Positions 35,745 to 57,506 of a DNA stretch of 64,000 bases are shown piece by piece. Made by a program: the position numbers and the translations under genes. Origin of the DNA: Notospermus geniculatus (lineage: Eukaryota; Nemertea; Pilidiophora; Heteronemertea; Lineidae). Under the pieces are notes generated by a model, which saw only the letters and a program-made list of their open reading frames with translations, was not told where the DNA came from and made no database searches. The DNA lies in contig NMRB01001277.1 in the NCBI GenBank assembly GCA_002633025.1, positions 123,816-187,815 on the forward strand, written 5' to 3'. Positions within the stretch are counted from its first letter, which is position 1. Every line of letters begins with the position of its first letter.

Positions 35745-37533
35745 TATTCAAATCTCATCTTGTATAAAAGTATCACGTTTTGTTCATTGAGTGAAAACGG
35801 AATGATTTAGGTCATTAACTTTTCCGCTCCCAACGTTGGCAACCATGATGGCGTCGTCGGTCGTCTGATTGCAGGTGGTGGCGGGATAGTAAATGCCCGG
35901 ATGATTCCTCGAGTACTGCCAGCGTCCATAAAGAACTCACACTTGAGATGGTTGCCGGAGTTTTCTTCCTCCTTATTGCTGGAGTGGTCGTTTCGGCTGT
36001 CGTCTGCGCCATTGAGTGGAAATGGCGGAAGCGGAAGTCACAGATGGCAAGTTAAACCTTCGCCTTGTGAACATTTGGTTAATTTTCAACAGGGCAGTAT
36101 TTACTTCATTTTCTTAATTCGTAAATCCTCCTAAGGAGAATATGACATCGAAAAGGTAAGTCAACGTTCCGAACAGAACTAGCGTACTCGACCGAATACA
36201 TTCTTGGCCTTTTTCAGAAACCAAAAGGCGAAGAAAAAAGTAACTCAACCTTCATTCCAAGAGCAAAACAAGATGGGAAAAAAGAGCCAAACAAGTATTA
36301 TGACTGGATGCCGGAGAGTGTACCTGGAAAAGAGGAGGACGTATAAAGGGGTAACACGTACCCTGAGACTGCCTTCATAACATGGAATAAGGGACTGACA
36401 TTAGCTATACACGTTCCGGGCATTATCACAATATTCCCAGAACAGGAAGTCACCGTGCTTGCTTTGTAGAGCAATAATCAATTGTGACATATTCTCGTCG
36501 CCACGAGGGCTTCTGCTTTCTGCCACTAGGGGGCTTTCTCGCGATATGACGTTCCGCAGGAATGACGTCACGCGCTGTGATACAGCTGGATACTGTCGAC
36601 TGTAAATGGTCTGGGATCAATGGAGTAAAATTTATACATTGTATGTACATATACGTCATGATCACAAGGTCTATTTCATAATCTACAAATGTCGATGCAT
36701 TGTTTTCAATATTAACCACAACGGTCGGTCTGTTTTTTTTTAAAAAAGCAGACAGGATTCATTAGCTGTTCATATACCACTGGGGTCCGAACAAAGAGAA
36801 AAAGAACATTGTCAGTTTCGGGGAATCGCACATACACCGAGTGGTGAATGTAGATTGAGGCACCGGTACTTTATGTCAGAATAGCAAGTTTCGCAGATGA
36901 TCTGATCGTTTTTAATCTGCCTCATTTCTCATTTTTGTGTTAAATCTACTGTCTACAATGTGTTTGTAAAAATCGAAGTTGTATGATGTGATGTGTTGTG
37001 TTGTGAAATAAATGAAAGTACGATACACTTTTTTGGTTTGTTTCGTGTGTTTGTTCGGAACATGATAACACGTAGAATGGAAAATAATGTCCGTTTAAGT
37101 TAGTTCTGTATGCAATATAAGCCCAAGGTTGGCCTACTCCTCTCTCTCTATTTCTTCGTCGGAGACAAATAGATTTCGCCATAGACACTCGGCCAACAGG
37201 CTCCTCTTTTTCAGCATCAGGCAAATGGATTTCCTGGCTTCTGTTCCACTAGTTTTACATCACTTGTTCGTAGTGCTTTCATCTCTGCTTCACCTTTCTC
37301 TATCGGCTCATTGGCCTCATCGCCGTTTGTTGCCTCGGGCTGGGCCTCGATTTTGAGACGGACGTAGTTCGTCGCCATGCACACAAGGAAATAAATCTAG
37401 AAATAAAGAAGATTTATGTGGATGCCACCAACACGAAATAGTTAATATACTCGTCAACTTGACAATGCGGAATTGATACGTTGGATCTTCTGATACGGGG
37501 TGCTCCAACGCATTCCCCGTTCGTACGGGTTGC
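35745..37533. repeat. Large tandem duplication, copy 2
   Basis: Corresponds to 33909-35711. Differences include lost TTAAAGACATA-type segments after the iGluR2 stop, single substitutions and short indels. Past 37533 the sequence continues uniquely into the membrane-protein gene, whereas copy 1 breaks off at 35711. This copy therefore carries the contiguous version of that gene. Confidence 0.88.
35875..36346 (+). CDS. Second copy of the two terminal iGluR2 exons
   Basis: Exons 35875-36046 and 36218-36346 repeat 34039-34210 and 34387-34518. The TM4 exon is intact, the GC donor (ATG|GCAAGT) is conserved, and the final exon ends EEDV rather than EEHNV. Both copies keep open frames and splice sites, so either could terminate the receptor. 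If the duplication is an assembly artefact, this is simply the other allele. Confidence 0.7.
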
Positions 37534-40492
37534 GTTACCATCTCCCAACGGTGTACTTGACAAGATACCGTCGGATGTAATTTTTTATTGGCGCACGCCG
37601 CTGAGATCATGTGATTCAATATGACCAATCAGAAGACGTCGTCAAACATAACCTCGAAAATTTCTCAAAAAATCGCTCAGAATACTCGAAGCCGGTGAAT
37701 AATTCAAATTTCTTTTATTTGCGACACGATTTGCCCCCAAATGATTTGAATATGCATCAATAGTCAATAGATTACCTGAGAGGAAACGGGAACACAATCG
37801 AACAATGCTAAAAGTGTGATGATTTCAGTGGTGAGAATGCTAAGGCCACCTCACCAATATTAACGATACCGGTACCTCAAATTTGTTCTCGGGCTTTTCG
37901 TGGCAGCACTGCTTAATATACTTACTAAACATAGACTTATCAGGATCGACATCACATAGGCGGTCATGGTCCGACCATAAAAATAACTCCCCTGGGGACG
38001 AAAAAAGATAGTGTCTCAAAAATATTCAAATTGCTGGATAATCGAATACCGTATTAGATATTCGGCTCGGTAGGCCTAAAAAGAATGGAAATATCGACGA
38101 AATTTCGGGGAAAATTTAAACTGTTGTGGGCCCCATGCAGGGCCAGAGCCCCAAATAGTCATATTGCATAGGCCTACTCAAAGAAAGGCCAACAATCACA
38201 ATCATGGCGCCTCGTTTCAGGTTCACGATTAAAGAGCCCACTGGCGCCTCTCGGTCAGATCTATACTTACATCCGTGCAAAATCCTTCAACAACGGCGCC
38301 ACCTATTTCACATAACTTTGGGTCTTTGGGTTTCAGCCCTGCAAAAGACAATAGTCTTTGGGTTTCAGCCCTGCAAAAGACAATAGCCTACTCCTATCAC
38401 ACATGATGATAGTTCTTGTCTTCTGAATCCAACCGGTGTCACTTCTCGGTTTTCTGTCCCGGCGTCGCTTACACTGTTTGCCTCTTCACTATTTTCTAAC
38501 CCCCCAAATCACTTGCCACTTACCCCTTGCCTTTTATTTGGTGTAGCGAACCTAGCCTCAAAGTTGGAAGGAACCACCTTACCTATCTCTGCCAAGATGT
38601 CACAAACGTTCATTTTCTCCGCCAAACCATGTTTACAGAAGGCAACTATGAGGATGAAAAGAACACTGGGCAAGAGACTGAACCCACTGATGACGATGAA
38701 CCCCAACACCAGAGTAGAAGCAACGAGGATATTCTGTAAATAAGAGAAGGACGGTCTGTCAATGACGAATTTTTGTAAATACACGTACGGTTAAATACAC
38801 GTAACGGTTAATCTGCAGGCAAGTTCTGTTCTGCAAGTAGACGGAATGGTTGAGTTTTGTGGACGCAGGCTTTTCGTCCGTCTGAGAGAGTCGGAGTGGA
38901 TCCTACTGTACCAAACTTGATGAGACTAACTGTGTAAGTAAGGTGAGACTTACAAACATCTGGAAAAGCCTTGCCGTCCAGTTACAGCACATGCCGTTGC
39001 AGAGACACTTGCAACTTTCTCCCGAGGACAGAATCATCGCTATGAAGAAGAGGATGCCGACACCCAGTAAGACCAGGTACAGGGGGACAATGATACCTGT
39101 AAGTCTGGAGAAGGTCATTCGTCACTTTATATATCACTTCCATTACTTCAGAAGGAAAAATTAGAATGCTTCTAGAAATTGAAGATGGAACTGTGAGTCC
39201 TGTGCACTACGTCTCGAAGCTGCATGTAATACTTACGATACGAAGTCAAAATACTTGTGAATGAAGCCTTCGAAGAAGCTGATGGTGCACCCTATATAGA
39301 TGCTGAGGGTGATGATGTACAGGACAAAGGATAAGAGGCTGGCAACTGGTGTCCTGGACCAGCAACGGCGGCATCTCTCTCCACCTGAAGTTAAGAAGTC
39401 ATTTTAGACATCACAGTTACAAGGGATGATAAGACACTCCTATCAGAATCATTCAGATCAGGATGAGGCAAGAGTATAGCCACTTTCTACAGTCACATGG
39501 ATTAGGACGGTGCAAGAAAACTGTCCTCAGAGTTTCCAAGGATCAGGATGAGCCAACAAATGCCAATGTCTTCACATGGATCACGGCAGATCAGGATGAT
39601 TACAAGGACACTGTCCGCAGAGTTACAGAGATCAGGATGAGGCAGAGGCAAATGTCTTCACAGTTACATGGATCAGGGTGATGCAAGGACACTATCCTCT
39701 GATCAGAGTTGCAGAGATCAGGATGAGGCAAATGTCTTCACAGTTACATGGATCAGGATGATGCAAGGACACTGTCCTCTGATCAGAGTTACAGAGATCA
39801 GGATGAGGCAGAGGCAAATGTCTTCACAGTTACATGGATCAGGGTGATGCAAGGACACTGTCCTCTGATCAGAGTTGCAGAGATCAGGATGAGGCAAAGA
39901 TCAATGTCTTCACAGTTAGATCAGGGTGATGCAAGGACACTGTCCACACAGAACAGGATGAGGGAAAGGCCACTGTCCTCACAGTTAACATGGATAGGTA
40001 TGATGCAAGGACACTGGCCTCAGAGTTGCAAAGATCAGGATGAGGCAAAGGCCACTATCCTCACAGTTACATGGATCAGGATGATGCAAGGACACTGTCC
40101 TCACGGATCATGGGATGAGGGAAGGGCCTGGGGCCACTGTCCCAAAGTTACATGGGTCACGATTAGGTAAAGGCCACAGAATAAACTTACACATTTTGAA
40201 GTTGAAGCCCTGTCTACTTAGTCTTTATTCCTCCAGAATTTCAATGTTATAGGGTTATGGTCCCTAGTAGATCTACCACGCTTGATATACACCGGAAAAA
40301 CTGAAACTTCCACAGCACATGACCAAATGTGGAAATTCCAATTACAGGTACTCATCTAATAATGTTATACCTGCATTGATTTATCATGTAGATTTTATCA
40401 AAGAAAAACAAGGTCATCAAGAATAAGGCCAGACTGATGAGCTGGAGTGTTCTGTGTATATGTCCACCCACACATGTGGACTGGCTGTAGTG
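37217..40492 (-). CDS. Multi-pass membrane protein of unrecognised family (5' end not found)
   Basis: Exons in coding order: 40492-40371, 39374 or 39384 to 39237, 39104-38954, 38733-38524, 37991-37926, 37396-37217. They encode at least five hydrophobic helices: LISLALFLMTLFFF, VASLLSFVLYIITLSIYIGC, IIVPLYLVLLGVGILFFIAM, ILVASTLVLGFIVISGFSLL leading into LPSVLFILIVAFC, and a last helix joined across an intron (YVMSILISLCL with IYFLVCM). A charged cytoplasmic-type tail (EPIEKGEAEMKALR) follows. A cysteine cluster (CKCLCNGMCC) sits between helices. Phases agree at four junctions; the join between the first two exons needs an acceptor at 39375-39376 or a missed exon. No start codon was found. It converges on iGluR2. 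The repeated hydrophobic segments and joined phases make it a real gene, but I do not recognise the family and assign no function. Confidence 0.65.
38323..38386. repeat. Two-copy 32-bp tandem repeat
   Basis: TCTTTGGGTTTCAGCCCTGC plus AAAAGACAATAG occurs twice head to tail, in an intron of the membrane-protein gene. Confidence 0.88.
39450..40150. repeat. Minisatellite, degenerate repeat of about 40-80 bp
   Basis: Repeated words CAGTTACATGGATCAGGATG, ATGCAAGGACACTGTCCTC and GAGATCAGGATGAGGCAAA recur across about 700 bp in a higher-order pattern with internal deletions. The long open frames here (both strands) come from the repeat. It lies in the first visible intron of the membrane-protein gene. 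Confidence 0.85.
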
Positions 40493-40975
40493 CTGTAAAA
40501 CATACGAGTAAGGACAACAAGTGTCACTCTCTCCAGGGAGACAACATCTGTGTACCTATGGTTCCCAGCAGAAATGAGAAGAGACCAACGATTTGGAAAT
40601 GTTTTAAACTTTATTGGTTGAGTTACCAAAATTATACAAATTTATACATAAAATACAATATTCTTGTCGAATGTACACATCAGATTTCATGCAGACCGAG
40701 AATATACAGCATCACATATGGATGAATACATGGGTAGTAATGAAAATATGATTTGAAGGCCTCCATGACAGAATGCAAGTCTATGGGAAGAAGACATCCT
40801 CGTGTTCCTAAGTGTTCTAAAACTGATGATTACGACCATACTACAATGTACGGAATAACAAGATTTGGAGCTACTTTGAAGATCGCCTCGTCCCCCAAGA
40901 CAGTGTCTGCACTAACTGGCAATTTTGCCTTTAATTAGATGAGCAACTCTCAACCCATGAACCTGCACGGATGAA

Positions 40976-41152
40976 TACAGTGGAACCTCTCATTAGCGGA
41001 CACCTCTGATCGGAGGACACCTCTCTATTAAGGACACCAAAGTTCAGTCCCAAACTTCTTGTCTCTATTCACCTCCATAATCAGGACACCTCTCAATTAA
41101 GGACAGCACCGGTCATTCCCGAAGGTGTCCTTTACAGGGAAGTTCCACTGTA
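40976..41152. mobile_element. pogo/Tigger-like MITE (TACAGTGGAACCTCTC ends)
   Basis: TACAGTGGAACCTCTCATTA at the left and GGTGTCC plus AGTTCCACTGTA at the right form terminal inverted repeats with TA at both ends. CAGTGGAACCTC termini are characteristic of pogo/Tigger-type Tc1-mariner elements. Internal GGACACCTCTC words recur. Non-coding. Confidence 0.8.
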
Positions 41153-41941
41153 TATGGAAGTGTGTTACAGTTGATGGATACGCTGAAAGTCGTGTACCAC
41201 TTGGAAAATATTCCCATTAATACCAGGATGGCATTTACTTACTAAAGATACAACTCTTTTTGTAGGAATGAATCACAGGTTGGTTCTATCTGTTTAAAGT
41301 TAAAGGATTTATCTAGAACGCACAAGATACAAGTATCTACAATAATCAATAAGTAAGCACCAGCCTGTTTGGTAAGAGAACCTAAAATTACCAATGGGTC
41401 TATAATATACTATAGAATTTGAATAGAATCTCCAAGTTTTAACACAAGTATCAAATATGAAACATGGTTTTTCAATGACCAATCATTCTACTTACATGTA
41501 TGGTATTCTTTATCAATCAAAATACATCACGAGTACCCCAGTGTACAGTAGTTCATATATGGACCCATAGATAGCACCACAACCTTCTACAAGTCCAAAT
41601 GATGGGCGAAATCTTAGCACTTTATTCTCTTTCAACCAGTGAGGCACAAAAGTACCGATGGTTTAGACACATGTACACATGTGTACATGTCAAAAACCCT
41701 CAAAATTGGGCGAATACTGTATATGTAACTCTTCACATGATCACAGAAACAATGTATTCAATTCAGCAGTACCACTGACCCCAATGCATCCAGATCATAC
41801 ACGTACAATACAACTTTGAAAAAATCTGGAACTTAAATCCTTTCTAAGATCCTATATACAAATCTGGTGATAGAATTTCCAAGTATATGTAGTGTATTCT
41901 GCACAATAGGAAATGAGTCAAGTCTTGATACCTTTCAAGAT

Positions 41942-42185
41942 CAATAGACGATATCACTCCAAAAGAGCGCAGCACCTTATGGGGTCTGCGTCATGACGTC
42001 CCGCACGTCTTTTCATGATGTCTTGAGGTGAGACGAAAAAAATCGGATTGTGTCATGACGTCATGATCGCTGAAACAACTGGATTTTTTTTTGAGTCCCG
42101 TCATGGCGTTCAAAAATGACATGCAGGACGTCATGACGCTACCCCCGTAAGGTGCTGCACTCTTTTGGAGTGATAGAGTCTATTG
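41942..42185. mobile_element. MITE with CAATAGACKMTATCACTCCA ends next to the Tec kinase 3' end
   Basis: About 43 bases at the left (CAATAGACGATATCACTCCA, AAAGAGCGCAGCACCTTA) are mirrored at the right with few mismatches. The interior has several CGTCATGACGTCA words, themselves palindromic and CRE-like. It lies 117 bases beyond the kinase stop codon, so it is probably transcribed in the 3' UTR. Confidence 0.8.
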
Positions 42186-42301
42186 TCTGAACTCCACAAT
42201 GTGGATGAAGTCCGTCATGATCATTAATGATGTAACTCAAGGTATTCAGGAATGCGAATGTAGTCTTGGATACCCCACCCAAATTACAAGATCCTGTTTA
42301 T

Positions 42302-52994
<10,693 letters not shown>

Positions 52995-53951
52995 GATGAT
53001 GGGATTTACTTCCAGCAGAGGTGAAAATCAACTGATTGCTTTCTGAAATGTAAATGCATCCAAAATTAACTTTCTAATTTCTCAATGCATCTAAACCAGT
53101 CCAAAAGCAAAAAGGTTCAAAAAGTTGGGTTAGCTGTCGGTACCAGTATAAAGTAGGTAACTTACACATGAATTCACATCAACTTTGGTCATGAAATTCT
53201 CAACATCAGCATCGTCCTTTCACCTAAGAGATCAAATAAAATGACATAAAATCTTTACAGGAAGTTAAACACTGAGTAACCCTTGATTCCATGCAAAAAA
53301 TCATACTCCAGTCCAGAACTTGAAAATAAGAGAAAACTCTTCCTCACATCCCAGCAATACTTGGATAAAATATTATCTAGATGGAGGTCAGTAGACCAGC
53401 ATAAGGTTATCAAAACTGTAAAGGATAAGTTATCAGTCTCTAATTTAACTACACTGCCATAACTGCAGCTTATTTCCACTTTAAGTCGCACTTCTCCAAA
53501 CTGATCTGCTGAAAGTCCTATTGTGTACTGAAGAAGATAATCATCATTCATGATTCCATAAGACAAAGCTATTAGATGACAAGGAAGTTATGAAAATCTA
53601 CCGGGTATCAAGTCTCATTGTCAAGTGTTATATTGTTCCATTGCCCCAGTTTAACCCAGTATTTTTTGCTGATGTAGGTTCATGATGTATTCATGGGGAA
53701 GTCATAGGTCAGCATTAATCCATAGCTGAGGTTCTAGATTTTACACTACGACTGATCATAATGATTATGATGTCCATGTGGATGCCAAGCAAGTCGAGTT
53801 GTTGTCCAGAATGAAACACTATCAGAGCTGGTCACAGCCCATGTCTTCAGGCTACAACTGGCTTACTGATGAAAGATGCTAGGCAGGCCAGACTGGCGGA
53901 GGCCGAGTGGCGAGTGACTAGCATGCAGTGAGTTGAGAAAATGGATTGGAA

Positions 53952-54131
53952 CACAGGAATCTGTATCGTTGAAGCAGAACGCCCGAAAAAACCCGGGGCG
54001 CAAAAGCGCCCAAAAAAAGCACCCTTCCTGACAACACTTGTCCGTAATATATTGTCAGGAAGGGTGTTTTTTTGTGCTTTGCACCCCTTTTTGGGGCCTT
54101 CTCTTCTGCTTCAACGATACAGATTCCTGTG
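53952..54131. mobile_element. Hairpin MITE with CACAGGAATCTGTATCGTTG ends
   Basis: CACAGGAATCTGTATCGTTG plus AAGCAGAA at the left is exactly mirrored at 54104-54131, and inner CACCCTTCCTGACAA is mirrored by TTGTCAGGAAGGGTG, so nearly the whole 180 bp can fold as one hairpin. Confidence 0.85.
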
Positions 54132-54590
54132 ATTGGAATGGGAGTGGGATGTCATGAATTTTCAGTGTACAAAACATATTGAAAAAGGAACACCATGGAA
54201 AAATAAAGAAGCAAACGAACAAACAAAGAGTCACCATGTATCACACTGATTATTTATACATGGCCTAGGCCTACATTACATACATAATGTGTATGATGAC
54301 GGTACCAGTTTTCGCGGGCCTTACGGCGATCGCCGCGACTGCTTCACGAATATCGCAAGGACACAATTAAAAGCCGTGTAAAATGAAAAAAATGGTGCTC
54401 TTCTACGATTCAAGCCAGGAGCGGAAATCGGAAGTTCCATTTTCGTGGGCGGTGAAAATGATCGGGTGCCAACTTTTGCTTGGCGGTTTAGGACCACTTT
54501 AATTTAAACCGTCATAGTGCAAAAATAACGGGGTGGTGGTTATCACAAAAAAAAACCAGTACGAAAGAGAAAAACCACTGTCAATCTATC

Positions 54591-54936
54591 AGGCCTAGAA
54601 AAATAAATTGTGTGTTTCTGGTCATTGGCGATTTCCAAAAATCGAGGGTCGGACGGTTGGAATTTTTTTTTATTTTCCAATTTTGGTACAGATAATTTTA
54701 TTGCAGCTACAGGGATTATACTAAAGGTTATCTAGAGAGTAGAAGCCAGGAACAGCCTCAAAAGCTGCTCTGGCATCCATGACTAAGGCCCTAGACAGCA
54801 AAAGAGACTAATTTTGATAGATTTGATGCATTTTTGTGAGTGAAAAAAAATTTTGTTTCCTGGCCAGTCAGAATTTTTGAGGGTCGGTCGGAAAATTACA
54901 AATGACCGGAAACACACAATTTTTTTTTCTAGGCCT
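54591..54936. mobile_element. Inverted-repeat element with AGGCCTAGAAAAA ends
   Basis: AGGCCTAGAAAAATAAATTG and TGTGTTTCTGGTCATT at the left are mirrored by AATGACCGGAAACACACAAT and TTTTTTTTCTAGGCCT at the right; GAGGGTCGG words occur inside each arm. Its right part was copied again (to about 55304) by the tandem duplication at 54750-55488. Confidence 0.72.
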
Positions 54937-55488
54937 CATTGTTTTGTGTATATTCTCATGTCTTTGAGTGTGAAATCATGTCAGTCCTTGGACTTTGGTG
55001 TTACTGTTAATAGTATACTTCATAATCGGTCACCATTTGCTAATGTGATACTAACTAGGTCCTGTAATATACTCATTCTAACTTTTCAGGATAACTACTC
55101 CATGTTTGGTGGTAAGAACAGCCTCAAAAGCTGCTCTGGCATCCATGACTAAGGCCCTAGACAGCAAAAGAGACTAATTTTGATAGATTTGATGCATTTT
55201 TGTGAGAGAAAAAAAATGTTGTTTCCTGGCCAGTCAGAATTTGTGAGGGTCGGTCGGAAAATTACAAATGACCGGAAACACACAATTTTTTTTTCTAGGC
55301 CTCATTGTTTTGTGTATATTCTTATGTCTTTGAGTGTGAAATCATGTCAGTCCTTGGACTTTGGTGTTACTGTTAATAGTACCGGTATACTTCTTAATCG
55401 GTCACCATTTGCTAATGTGATACTAACTAGGTCCTGTAATATACTCATTCTAACTTTTCAGGATAACTACTCCATGTTTGGTGGTACA
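54750..55488. repeat. Two-copy tandem duplication, 366-bp period, including the MED7 splice acceptor
   Basis: 54750-55116 recurs at 55117-55488 with few changes. Copy 1 ends 24-25 bases inside the MED7 exon (GATAACTACTCCATGTTTGG) and then jumps back to the unit start. The join happens to create a GTAAGA donor right after the exon fragment. Confidence 0.88.
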
Positions 55489-56007
55489 ATAAGTGCAGAT
55501 GATAACATCATCCAGTCACTAGAGAGCCAAGGACTGAAGCGACTATACCCACAGAGTTACGATCACAAACGGGAACTAAAAAAACTAAACCATTCCATCT
55601 TGGTAAACTTCCTTGATCTGATAGACATTATGATAAAATCACCAGACTCTCCAAAACGGACAGAAAAAATAAATGACCTCAATTTACTCTTTATTCATAT
55701 CCACCATCTTATAAATGAATTCCGTCCGCATCAAGCAAGGGAGACATTACGTGTTATGATGCAGGTTCAAAAACGTCAGCGATTGGAGACTGTAGAGCGA
55801 TTTCAGAAACATTTAGATAAAGTCATGGAGCTGTTGCAGAATTGTGTAAGTGCTTTACCCGAGGACACAAACTTGGACAATAAATTTTTAATCAACACTG
55901 AAGCAATGGATGTAGATGGCACTAACACTGATGCGGAGTCTGGGGAAAAAGCTGTTAGTGACATGGACTGCATGATGTGTGACATTGTTGAAGGTCTCAG
56001 TCAGTAG
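55462..56007 (+). CDS. MED7: Mediator complex subunit 7, main exon
   Basis: Nuclear subunit of the Mediator middle module, which links activators to RNA polymerase II. The exon begins after acceptor TAACTTTTCAG in phase 0 and encodes 181 residues to [11 protein letters not shown] corresponds to DSYMMFGN of human MED7. Highly conserved [39 protein letters not shown] and [20 protein letters not shown] blocks follow, then a coiled-coil with [20 protein letters not shown] and an acidic variable C-terminus. The first 40 or so residues (proline-rich, contacting MED31/MED4) must come from an upstream exon that I cannot find between 52995 and 55461. A truncated copy of this exon's start lies at 55090. 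AATAAA at 56494-56499 suits its 3' end. Confidence 0.93.
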   Translation, partial: DNYSMFGGTISADDNIIQSLESQGLKRLYPQSYDHKRELKKLNHSILVNFLDLIDIMIKSPDSPKRTEKINDLNLLFIHIHHLINEFRPHQARETLRVMMQVQKRQRLETVERFQKHLDKVMELLQNCVSALPEDTNLDNKFLINTEAMDVDGTNTDAESGEKAVSDMDCMMCDIVEGLSQ

Positions 56008-56493
56008 ACCTGAACTTTTCAGTCAGGGAGAAAATGGCTAATTTGTAGAATGACGTGGCTAATTGTGGTGTGAAGATGTCTGCAATGTTAGTTTTTGACA
56101 CTTCACAGCCTGCCTTTAATGGCAGTTAGAAGAGCAGACTGAGGCTTGTTCAGTTATGGTGCTATTTTTGCAGGCAACTGTACCCTGCAAGTGCAAGCAT
56201 ATCAGGCAACTGACAAATCTCAGGGTTTTTACGATGAAAATTAAGTTCAGTTGAACATTTTGTGTGAGAAGTAGATGCAATAGATTGTGCTATTGCCATG
56301 TTTCTGAATGTATCATCTGGAGTATTCAGTTTTGTGGAATATAAAGGAATGTGCTGATGGTGTTCTGTATTCTGAACCAAAGAGTTATGGGTCGCGTGGC
56401 ACACTTTTTGACAGCCAAATAAACGGGATTGAGAGATCATGTAGTGGAGTCATGTGTTTCTGTTGTCACAATCTGGACCTTTAAAAAGATTTC

Positions 56494-56499
56494 AATAAA
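56494..56499 (+). promoter_or_regulatory. Polyadenylation signal, MED7
   Basis: AATAAA about 0.49 kb after the MED7 stop. Another AATAAA occurs near 56415. Confidence 0.45.
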
Positions 56500-56587
56500 T
56501 TAAGGTTTCATATTGATTATACCGTGCTGATGAGTTCTTTTCTGCTGCTCAATCCACGTTCTTATGCATACAGATGAACACAAAACA

Positions 56588-56801
56588 CACAGGGACTTGA
56601 GGCATGCATTGCAGGGGTGGTGGGCGTGTTACAGAGGTCCAATAACACACCCCCGAGTAATGCCCCGGTATACTAACGTATACCCAGTAGAATTTTTTCT
56701 ACTGGGTATACGTTAGTATACCGGGGCATTACTCGGGGGTGTGTTATTGGACCTCTGTAACACGCCCACCACCCCTGCAATGCATGCCTCAAGTCCCTGT
56801 G
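56588..56801. repeat. 214-bp near-perfect palindrome with 4-base loop
   Basis: CACAGGGACTTGAGGCATGC at 56588 runs through about 105 bases to CCCAGTAGAA, a TTTT loop, then the complementary arm back to GCATGCCTCAAGTCCCTGTG at 56801. I saw no mismatch between the arms. It is non-coding and sits between MED7 and CCDC22. Confidence 0.92.
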
Positions 56802-56807
56802 ACAAAA

Positions 56808-56970
56808 CAGGGGCGGATCCACGATTTCGGAAAAGAAACATTGAAACATTGAAATCTGCGGTGAATTTCAATGATTTGCTCCAAATTTCAGAATATCGCG
56901 GTCAATTTTACAGATTTGTTGGCCGAAAGGGGGTGCGTGCCTGGTTGCCCCCCACCCCGATCCGCGCCTG
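56808..56970. mobile_element. hAT-like MITE, CAGGGGCGGATCCA ends
   Basis: CAGGGGCGGATCCACG at the left, GATCCGCGCCTG at the right, with CAAAA flanking both sides. Inner GGCCGAAAGGGGGTGCGTGC is shared with the copy at 57338-57506 and a fragment at 35712-35743. Confidence 0.7.
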
Positions 56971-57337
56971 CAAAAAGCTGTTTTCGGTAAAGACTGAATA
57001 TCACTGAGATAACCCCAAGGAACATGACCATTGATTTTTTTGATGTGGTTTCGACCTGTTTCTGTCACGACTCCCAATTGTAGGAGGCAAGCACATACAA
57101 AGTGGCATTCATCCTCTATTTTTTAATACTTTAAATTTTCCGCCAGTGGTTTGGCTGACGCTTCAGTGAAGATAGGCCAATCTGCATTCACTGGTAGCTG
57201 TTCTGTTTGATACAGAAGTCAAGTGCTTGACAGCGTGTATATTGTACGTTGTAGAACTAGTGATGGTGATCACGTGACAAGAAGCAGAGAGGCATGTGCA
57301 TGATGTGTGCACATGATGTAGGCTATGTAGTGTGCAG

Positions 57338-57506
57338 CAGGAGCAGATCCAGGATTTGGAAAAAGAGGGGGGTGCCCTATGCTAACATGATTAAAATCTG
57401 GGGTGAATTTCACGGTCGATTTTACTTTTAGGCTAGGTAGGGGCCTAGTGACATGACAGATTTGTTGGCCAAAAGGGGGCACGCCCCCCCCTTGGATCTG
57501 CGCCTG
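57338..57506. mobile_element. hAT-like MITE, second copy of the GGATCCA family
   Basis: CAGGAGCAGATCCAGG at the left and TTGGATCTGCGCCTG at the right are flanked by TGCAG on both sides, a probable target-site duplication. The inner GTTGGCCAAAAGGGGGCACG matches the copy at 56808-56970. Confidence 0.72.

Larger units (their letters stand above)
52995..55461. other. Region between the Tec kinase start and the MED7 exon
   Basis: It should contain the kinase 5' UTR/promoter on the minus strand and the 5' exon of MED7 on the plus strand. I could not find an exon encoding the proline-rich MED7 N-terminus. The interval carries a hairpin element, a long inverted-repeat element and a tandem duplication, listed separately. 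The minus-strand frame at 53255-53566 has no support. Confidence 0.5.

Noticed and set aside
39463-40170. Open frames in the minisatellite
   Set aside because: Repeat-derived; the translated unit is not maintained in one frame.
53255-53566. 103-codon minus-strand frame upstream of the kinase start
   Set aside because: No motif, and the kinase PH domain already has a good ATG at 52994 preceded by a UTR acceptor.
54853-55461. N-terminal extension of MED7 read straight through from an upstream ATG
   Set aside because: The stretch before 55462 is intron and transposon sequence duplicated upstream; its translation bears no relation to MED7, whereas the acceptor at 55462 fits exactly.
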